A stretch of DNA of 46,476 nt, taken from NCBI GenBank assembly GCA_019415945.1, contig DXYF01000003.1:1-46476 (forward strand), written 5' to 3'. How positions within the stretch are numbered: position 1 is the first letter of the stretch; each line of letters begins with the position of its first letter. Shown piece after piece: positions 41,087-46,476 of this stretch. A program made the position numbers and the translations under genes. The stretch comes from Clostridiales bacterium. GTDB taxonomy: Bacteria; Bacillota; Clostridia; Oscillospirales; Acutalibacteraceae. The notes beneath the pieces were generated by a model that saw nothing but the letters and a program-made list of their open reading frames with translations, was not told where the DNA came from and made no database searches.

Positions 41087-42164
41087 AAAAGTAGGGATAG
41101 TTACATTTCACCGTGCTTTAAGCTACGGTGCCAATTTACAGGCTTACGCACTTCAAAACTTTTTGTTCAAGCTCGGCATTGACAACGAAATAATTGATTA
41201 CAAATGTCAGTATATGATCGACCATTATCAAAAGACTTTTCGCAAAACAAACAGTAACTTTCTAAAGCGTTTGGTATGGAATATTCGTACCGCAAAAACA
41301 ATAAGACAAAAACGCTTTTGTACTGAAAATTTTGTCAGCCGTCACCTTAAATTAAGCAAACCCTATAACAGTGAAAGTCTATCCGACTGCAATAAAATTT
41401 ACCGTGCGTTTATTACAGGAAGCGACCAGGTGTGGAGTCCGACCTGCGTAGGTTTTGACCCTGTTTACTTTTTGACCTTTGCAGACAGCGACAAAAAGTA
41501 CTCATACGCCGCAAGCATTGCAACAAAAACCTTTCCTGATAATTTAAAGTCAGAATATGTCAACAGATTAAAGGATTTTTCGGGAGTTTCTCTTCGTGAA
41601 CAAAGCGGTGCAGATCTTGTATCGGAACTTACGGGCAAACAGGCTTTAGTGCATATTGATCCGTCTATGCTTCTTACCGTAAACGACTGGAACAAAATCT
41701 GCACAACCCCACAATTTGAATCTCCGTACATTTTAATGTTTACCGTTCCGGCACAAAAAAATCTTTTAAACTATGCCTTAAAACTTTCCGAAGAAAAAAA
41801 CTGTAAGATACTTTGGCTTAATTACTTCGGAAAGAAGCACCGTTCAAAAAGAATAAAATATATATCAGCTGTAGAAATTACAGACTTTATCGGACTTATC
41901 AAAAATGCCGAATATGTTTGCACCAACTCTTTTCACGGCAATGCTTTCTCACTTCTGTATCACAAAAATTTTGTTGTTGAAACAGATACTGCATCAAAGA
42001 AGAATGTTCGCTCAGAGGATTTGATGCTTTCCCTTGACCTTAAAGCACGAATTTTGTCAACCAATAACAAACCCGATATTGATGATAACACGGACTGGCT
42101 TAAAATCGACAAAAAATTAGATGAATTCAGAATGATCTCAAAAGAGTATTTGAGCAAAATATAA
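41079..42164 (+). CDS. Polysaccharide pyruvyl transferase family protein 3
   Basis: 361 residues from the ATG at 41079, after AAGGAGA, overlapping the wzy end. Motifs of the family: YGANLQAYALQNFLFKLG, FITGSDQVWSPTC, SYAASIATK, SLREQSG, IDPSMLLTVNDW and TNSFHGNAFSLLY. Unlike the other two copies it has no FrhB-like partner; the flippase gene follows. TNSFHG replaces TDSFHG. It may act on a different residue, or last before export. Confidence 0.9.
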   Translation: MDKKVGIVTFHRALSYGANLQAYALQNFLFKLGIDNEIIDYKCQYMIDHYQKTFRKTNSNFLKRLVWNIRTAKTIRQKRFCTENFVSRHLKLSKPYNSESLSDCNKIYRAFITGSDQVWSPTCVGFDPVYFLTFADSDKKYSYAASIATKTFPDNLKSEYVNRLKDFSGVSLREQSGADLVSELTGKQALVHIDPSMLLTVNDWNKICTTPQFESPYILMFTVPAQKNLLNYALKLSEEKNCKILWLNYFGKKHRSKRIKYISAVEITDFIGLIKNAEYVCTNSFHGNAFSLLYHKNFVVETDTASKKNVRSEDLMLSLDLKARILSTNNKPDIDDNTDWLKIDKKLDEFRMISKEYLSKI

Positions 42165-42183
42165 TTTAGGAACTGATTAATTT

Positions 42184-43728
42184 ATGAGCAATACAAAATC
42201 ATCAGGAAAACAAATGTCAATAAATGTTGTTGCATCACTGATTTCGTTCGCAGTAACAATGGGAATAAATTTTTTTCTTACCCCATATCTTGTATCATCA
42301 TTGGGGACGGAATCCTACGGTTTTATAGGACTTGCAAATAACTTTGTTCAATATGCAACGATTGTTACCTCGGCTTTAAACTCAATGTCAGGTAGATTCA
42401 TATCCATTGCATATCACAGAGGGGACAAAGAAAAGGCTTCAAGAATTTTCAGTTCGGTTTTGGTTGCTGACCTTGCAATAGCTCTTGTCATGCTTATAGC
42501 TACCTCTGTACTAACCTTTTACATTGACTGTATCCTTAATGTACCCGAATACCTTGTAAACGATGTTAAAATTACTTTTGGAATTACATTTCTAACATTT
42601 GTAATAAGTGTAGTTACCGCAATTTTTACAACCGCTACATATGTTAAAAACAGAATTGACATTAATTCCGTAAGAGATATAATTTCAAATCTTCTCAAAT
42701 TGGGAATAACCGTGGCTCTTTTTGTTTTTTTGCCTGCAAAGCTTTACTTTTTAGCTATTGCAACACTGGCAAGAGGCGTATTTTTGCTGCTTTCAAATGT
42801 AACTGTAAAAAACAAAATTTTGCCTGATGTAAAAATTGACTTCAAAAAATTTGAATTCGGACTTGTTAAAACACTTATTGCGGCGGGAATTTGGATGTCG
42901 CTTGCTCAGCTCAGCACAGTGCTTATGTCAGGACTTGATTTGCTGATTTGTAATCTTGCAATCGGAGCTGCTGTAATGGGAATCTTCTCAATAGCAAAAA
43001 CCATTCCCATGAGTTTTGCCACACTGATTTCAACATTGGCAAGCACCTTTACCCCACACTACACAATATTGTACGCAAAAGGAAATATAAAAGAGCTTGT
43101 CGGCGAAATTAATTTTACATCAAAAGTAGTAAGCTTCATTATGACGGTACCTATTGCAGGCTTTATGGTTTTCGGAATAGATTTTTATACACTGTGGCAG
43201 CCCACAAAAACACCAGAAGAAATAACTATGATTCAAATATTGTCAATTTTGACCTGTCTTCAATACCTGTTTACAGCACACACCCAATGCCTTACAATGC
43301 TAAACTCCGTATGCAACAAAATGAAACTCCCTGTACTGGTAGCACTGGGAATAGGTGTAGTAAGCACTGCGGCGGTACTGATAATTCTTTATTTGTTTGA
43401 TATGGGTTCAAGCGGAGTTTATATTATCGCAGGAATCAGCTCACTGCTTATGAGTCTTAGGGCAATATTCTTTATACCTATTTATTCCGCGTATCTCTTA
43501 AAACAAAAGAAAACTATTTTTTATCATTCAATTTTCAGAGGTTGGCTGACATTTGCCGCAGTTACAATTATATTTATGTTTATAAACAACTTCTTAACAA
43601 TCAACTCTTGGGTAACGCTTTTCGCAGTTTGTATTCCGGTAGGTATTCTCGGATACATTATAAGCTTATTTTTACTCTTTAATAAAAGTGAAATAAAAAA
43701 AATCAAGTTAAAAATAATAAAAAAATAA
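42184..43728 (+). CDS. wzx: Polysaccharide repeat-unit flippase (Wzx/MATE-like)
   Basis: 514 residues with about 12-14 membrane helices, an early conserved TMGINFFLTPYLVSSLGTES and later ISIAYHRGDKEKASRIF, characteristic of the oligosaccharide flippase family. It flips the lipid-linked repeat unit across the membrane. Last gene of the operon, followed by a terminator. Family assignment solid; precise cargo unknown. Confidence 0.9.
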   Translation: MSNTKSSGKQMSINVVASLISFAVTMGINFFLTPYLVSSLGTESYGFIGLANNFVQYATIVTSALNSMSGRFISIAYHRGDKEKASRIFSSVLVADLAIALVMLIATSVLTFYIDCILNVPEYLVNDVKITFGITFLTFVISVVTAIFTTATYVKNRIDINSVRDIISNLLKLGITVALFVFLPAKLYFLAIATLARGVFLLLSNVTVKNKILPDVKIDFKKFEFGLVKTLIAAGIWMSLAQLSTVLMSGLDLLICNLAIGAAVMGIFSIAKTIPMSFATLISTLASTFTPHYTILYAKGNIKELVGEINFTSKVVSFIMTVPIAGFMVFGIDFYTLWQPTKTPEEITMIQILSILTCLQYLFTAHTQCLTMLNSVCNKMKLPVLVALGIGVVSTAAVLIILYLFDMGSSGVYIIAGISSLLMSLRAIFFIPIYSAYLLKQKKTIFYHSIFRGWLTFAAVTIIFMFINNFLTINSWVTLFAVCIPVGILGYIISLFLLFNKSEIKKIKLKIIKK

Positions 43729-43778
43729 TTTATTGCAATAACCCTGACTGATAGATTTGTGTATTCTCTGCATAATAA

Positions 43779-43812
43779 GGCCTCCTATACTTACATAGGA
43801 GGTCGTTTTTAT
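43779..43812. terminator. Terminator of the polysaccharide operon
   Basis: 9-bp stem GGCCTCCTA/TAGGAGGTC with a 7-base loop, followed by GTTTTT on the plus strand, 50 bases past the wzx stop. Confidence 0.85.
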
Positions 43813-43893
43813 GCGTTTTTGGGATTTTCATATTTTAATTATTAACAGAATATGCCAAATTACTTATAATACATATTCAAACTTTAAAAACCG

Positions 43894-44583
43894 TTAAGGC
43901 TTTTCACCGGTTAAAAATTCTATGCTTCTTTCAATAGAATCCTTTGAGCTTCCCCATTCCTGTCCCTTGCTTCGGTAGTCAAACATTGAGCAAAAATGTG
44001 TGATATCTTTTTTGAGCGATTCAAGATAATTTTTTGTCAGTGCATATGTTTCCGCGTGAAAGTCATTAATATACTTTGACGGAAGTCTGCCTTTTTTGGA
44101 GGCTGAGTCCATCACAAAGTAATAGTGCTTAAGGCAGATAAAGGGCTGTTCATTATACAGCCTGCGAAATTCATCGCCTTTCGCCCATTCAACAAAAATT
44201 GTGTCCATAAAGTGGTGCATATCACGGTCAATTCTGTCGCACACATAGCAGGAAGAAAGCTCTGATTTAATTTTGTCAAGCTGTTTTTTATCCGGTTTTG
44301 ATTTTGCCTTTTTGGGCATAAAATTATCAATCATTTCCTGCAGGTGGCTTTCAAGAATAAGAGCGTTAGGGAGCTTTTGTCCCATTTCAAACATCTGCGA
44401 AAAATGTCGGTGACAAAAGCCTTTTTTATTTGTTTCGATTCGGATGTTCGGCTCCATCATTGCGTCACCCGTAATAAATTTAACATACTGATCCTCAAGC
44501 ATTTTTTTCATACGGCAAAAGGGGCAGCCGTCCTTGGGCATAAATATATCATTAATCGGTATAGTACAGATTGTCTCTTTCAT
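43894..44583 (-). CDS. Putative zinc-binding protein with duplicated C2-CH motifs (possible DUF6062)
   Basis: 229 residues with two spaced cysteine/histidine sets: CPFC (20-23) with CHRH (57-60), and CYVC (112-115) with CLKH (150-153). Each set is CxxC then CxxH about 34 residues later, so the protein looks like an internal duplication with two zinc sites. Family may be DUF6062, which is uncharacterised; my recall of this is not firm. A good GGAGG precedes the ATG. It is transcribed alone, divergent from the DNA glycosylase. Confidence 0.75.
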   Translation of the reverse strand: MKETICTIPINDIFMPKDGCPFCRMKKMLEDQYVKFITGDAMMEPNIRIETNKKGFCHRHFSQMFEMGQKLPNALILESHLQEMIDNFMPKKAKSKPDKKQLDKIKSELSSCYVCDRIDRDMHHFMDTIFVEWAKGDEFRRLYNEQPFICLKHYYFVMDSASKKGRLPSKYINDFHAETYALTKNYLESLKKDITHFCSMFDYRSKGQEWGSSKDSIERSIEFLTGEKP

Positions 44584-44633
44584 TTATTTACCTCCGATAT
44601 TTTTACTTTATTGTACCATAAAACCGTTTATTG

Positions 44634-44642
44634 TGCTATAAT
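44634..44642 (+). promoter_or_regulatory. Extended -10 promoter of ogg
   Basis: TGCTATAAT (TGN-TATAAT) lies 22 bases before the ogg ATG; no good -35 is seen at 17 bases, as expected for an extended -10 type. Confidence 0.5.
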
Positions 44643-44663
44643 TAATTTGATGGGGTTGATAAT

Positions 44664-45500
44664 ATGAAATGTGTTGAATTAAAAAACGGAATAAAGGTTG
44701 ACGGGGTCAGTGACCTTGATCTTGCACAAACGCTTGACTGCGGTCAGAGTTTTCGCTGGGTACAGCAGGATGACGGCTCGTTTAGCGGCATTGCCTGCGG
44801 AAAATCCGTAAAAGTAAATCTCGAGGGCGATACTTTATACATAGAAAACGCAACTAAGGAAGATTTTGACAAAATCTGGTACAACTATTTTGATTTATCT
44901 CTTGACTACGGAAAAATCAGAGCTGAAATTGCAAAAATTCATCCGATTTTGAACGAAGCCGCCAAGTATGCTCCCGGAATAAGGATATTAAGACAGGAGC
45001 CGTACGAGGCACTTTGTACCTTTATCATTTCGCAAAACAACAATATAAAACGAATTAAGGGTATTGTGGAAAGACTTTGTGAGTGTTTCGGCGAAAAAAT
45101 AAACGGCGGATACGCCTTTCCTACACCGGACCAAATGGCATCCCTTACGCCGGATGACCTTGCTCCGCTTAGAGCAGGGTTTAGAAACCGCTACCTTATC
45201 GATGCCGCACAAAAGGTAAATTCGGGGGAGGTGTGCCTTGATAAATGTAAAAGCTGTGATTATGAAGAAGCGAGAGCCGAGCTGATGAAAATAAAAGGCG
45301 TCGGCGTTAAGGTTGCAGACTGCACATTGCTTTTCGGCTTTCACAGAGTAGAGGCATTTCCCATTGATGTTTGGATGAAACGAGCAATGGAAAAGCTGTT
45401 TATTTCAATGAGCGCCGAGGACTTCGGAGAGTATGCCGGGATTGCCCAGCAGTACATTTTTCATTACAGCCGTATGCACCCTGAGTTATTTAATGATTAA
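44664..45500 (+). CDS. ogg: 8-oxoguanine DNA glycosylase (Ogg1 family)
   Basis: 278 residues, base-excision repair enzyme removing oxidised guanine. N-terminal GQSFRWVQQDDGSFSG is the OGG_N domain; then YEALCTFIISQNNNIKRIKG, and the helix-hairpin-helix MKIKGVGVKVADC with the catalytic lysine (Lys216) and the aspartate (Asp235) of PIDVWMKR. Ogg1-type enzymes are common in clostridia. Single gene with an extended -10 promoter and a terminator. Confidence 0.95.
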   Translation: MKCVELKNGIKVDGVSDLDLAQTLDCGQSFRWVQQDDGSFSGIACGKSVKVNLEGDTLYIENATKEDFDKIWYNYFDLSLDYGKIRAEIAKIHPILNEAAKYAPGIRILRQEPYEALCTFIISQNNNIKRIKGIVERLCECFGEKINGGYAFPTPDQMASLTPDDLAPLRAGFRNRYLIDAAQKVNSGEVCLDKCKSCDYEEARAELMKIKGVGVKVADCTLLFGFHRVEAFPIDVWMKRAMEKLFISMSAEDFGEYAGIAQQYIFHYSRMHPELFND

Positions 45501-45555
45501 TGGTATAGATAAGTAATGTTTGTTTGTCTTTATGAACATTATGCATAATTTGTAC

Positions 45556-45598
45556 AGCCGTTGTTTGTATATTGCAAATAACGGCTTTGTTGCTTTTT
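45556..45598 (+). terminator. Terminator of ogg
   Basis: 12-bp stem AGCCGTTGTTTG/CAAATAACGGCT (one G-U pair) with a 7-base loop, then TTTGTTGCTTTTT. Confidence 0.85.
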
Positions 45599-45645
45599 AA
45601 CATAATTTTATTCTTAAAATTTACATTTAACAAGGCGTTTTTTGT

Positions 45646-45674
45646 TTGTACGATATAGGTTTATGTGGTATAAT
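45646..45674 (+). promoter_or_regulatory. Promoter of the 45813 secreted protein gene
   Basis: TTGTAC (45646-45651) and TATAAT (45669-45674), 17-base spacing, giving a leader of ~130 bases in which no other structure is recognised. Confidence 0.7.
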
Positions 45675-45812
45675 GATTTCGGTTAGTGTTGTAATTGCAC
45701 AAAATACGAAGATAATTTAAAAATAAAATGGATATTTTTGGTATTGGTAAATGATCTGTCTGATAATTTTCAGCAGTTTTAATTTTTTATCTAAGGTAAA
45801 GGAGTAATCAAA

Positions 45813-46476
45813 ATGAAAGCATTAAAAAGACAAATTTCTGTTTTGCTTGCGGTTATGATGATTTTGTGTTCGCTTACTGCGATTTCATTTACGGCAAGTG
45901 CGGCAGAAACTCAGGGAGGACAAATCACAGTAACCTCAAATCTTTGCGACCCGCAGGTGTACAGCTATACAAAGAGTGACAAGCAAATTCAGGTTACATA
46001 TTATCTCCAGTGCGATAATATGATTTTGGATATGCAGGCAGGACTCTACTATGACAGCAATGTACTCAAGCTTGCAGATACAAATACACCTGAAACAACA
46101 CTGCCTGTTTTTTCAGAGAAGAATGCAGTTATAAACTTTGACTTAGAAAATAAGATATTGTTTAATGCTACAAGTCTGAATCTCTTTGACTTTAAGACAA
46201 AGGATGTATTCTTTACTGCTACTTTTGATATTGTGGGCAGCGGAGATACTAATATTGACCTTGATGTTGAAGTTATTACGGCTACTACTGCCGATTCGTA
46301 TTTTGATCTTTGGGAAGCAACAGATATTCCGCTTGTATCGTATGAAGGCATTTTGGCAGATAAATTTTCGTTCTCATCCCACAGCGAGATTATCGGCGGA
46401 GAAGAACCAACAGAGGTAACGTTGAAGTTTGCAGCACCTACAAGCTATGCATCAAGAAACTCATGGAGTGAGCCTG
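45813..46476 (+). CDS. Secreted protein with cohesin-like region (3' end beyond window)
   Basis: ATG at 45813 with AAAGGAG 8 bases upstream; the frame stays open to the right edge (221 codons). A signal peptide (MKALKRQISVLLAVMMILCS to TASAAE) precedes a ~150-residue beta-sandwich-type region: IQVTYYLQCDNMILDMQAGL, YYDSNVLKLAD and TATFDIVGSGDTNIDLDVEV resemble cohesin or related calcium-free adhesion folds. EEPTEVTLKFAAPTSYASRN then begins another module of the type seen in gut-Ruminococcus carbohydrate-binding proteins. A scaffoldin-like or starch-binding role is possible, but the cut hides the rest. Confidence 0.75.
   Translation, partial: MKALKRQISVLLAVMMILCSLTAISFTASAAETQGGQITVTSNLCDPQVYSYTKSDKQIQVTYYLQCDNMILDMQAGLYYDSNVLKLADTNTPETTLPVFSEKNAVINFDLENKILFNATSLNLFDFKTKDVFFTATFDIVGSGDTNIDLDVEVITATTADSYFDLWEATDIPLVSYEGILADKFSFSSHSEIIGGEEPTEVTLKFAAPTSYASRNSWSEP

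Noticed and set aside
1..46476. CRISPR arrays, insertion sequences or a replication origin
   Set aside because: No regular spaced repeats, transposase genes or DnaA-box clusters were seen; the only mobile-element trace is the integrase fragment at the left edge.

Overview
The window looks like chromosome from a low-GC, Gram-positive gut clostridium of the Ruminococcus / Oscillospiraceae type. The reasons are a dockerin-bearing secreted protein, a cohesin-like secreted protein cut by the right edge, a secreted GH13 alpha-amylase with a starch-binding-type N-terminal region, a sortase with its substrate, strong GGAGG ribosome binding sites and AT-rich intergenic DNA. A relative of Ruminococcus bromii would fit, but the species is inference only.

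Left edge (1-800): the C-terminus of a tyrosine recombinase sits beside a tRNA-Ser(CGA) gene, the usual edge of an integrated element. A decayed second copy of the tRNA and its terminator lies just beyond. Next (1.2-8.5 kb) come a dockerin/CAP-domain secreted protein, RNase Y with a long leader, GAPDH, an SdpR/SdpI-type pair, a small membrane protein with a charged tail, and an FkbM-family methyltransferase.

Central region (8.5-18.4 kb): a solitary 5S rRNA gene with its own promoter and terminator, followed by a full minus-strand arginine block read argG, argH, argC, argJ, argB, a GNAT gene, argD, argF. It is interrupted by two tiny membrane proteins and preceded by ArgR-type operator sequence upstream of argG. 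A flavin-reductase-like gene diverges from argG. Then come the alpha-amylase, a Cof-type HAD phosphatase and a three-gene sortase unit. A ~95-base structured element occurs twice (8546-8645 and 19470-19569), each time directly after the terminator of another minus-strand gene and each ending in its own terminator. It is a good candidate for an undescribed small RNA.

Right region (25.6-43.8 kb): one long plus-strand surface polysaccharide operon. It holds a Wzz-like chain-length regulator, a BY-kinase, an initiating sugar-phosphate transferase, a CDP-6-deoxyhexose pathway (RfbF, RfbG, an SDR reductase and an RmlC-like epimerase, but no RfbH), four glycosyltransferase-type or modifying genes, Wzy and Wzx. 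Its most unusual part is two consecutive pairs of a polysaccharide pyruvyl transferase with an iron-sulphur FrhB-like (coenzyme F420 hydrogenase beta-like) flavoprotein, plus a third pyruvyl transferase. I suggest these pairs modify the glycan by pyruvylation and reduction. A hexapeptide acetyltransferase in the cluster has a one-base frame break. The window ends with a zinc-motif protein of unknown function, an Ogg-type DNA glycosylase and the start of the cohesin-like secreted protein.
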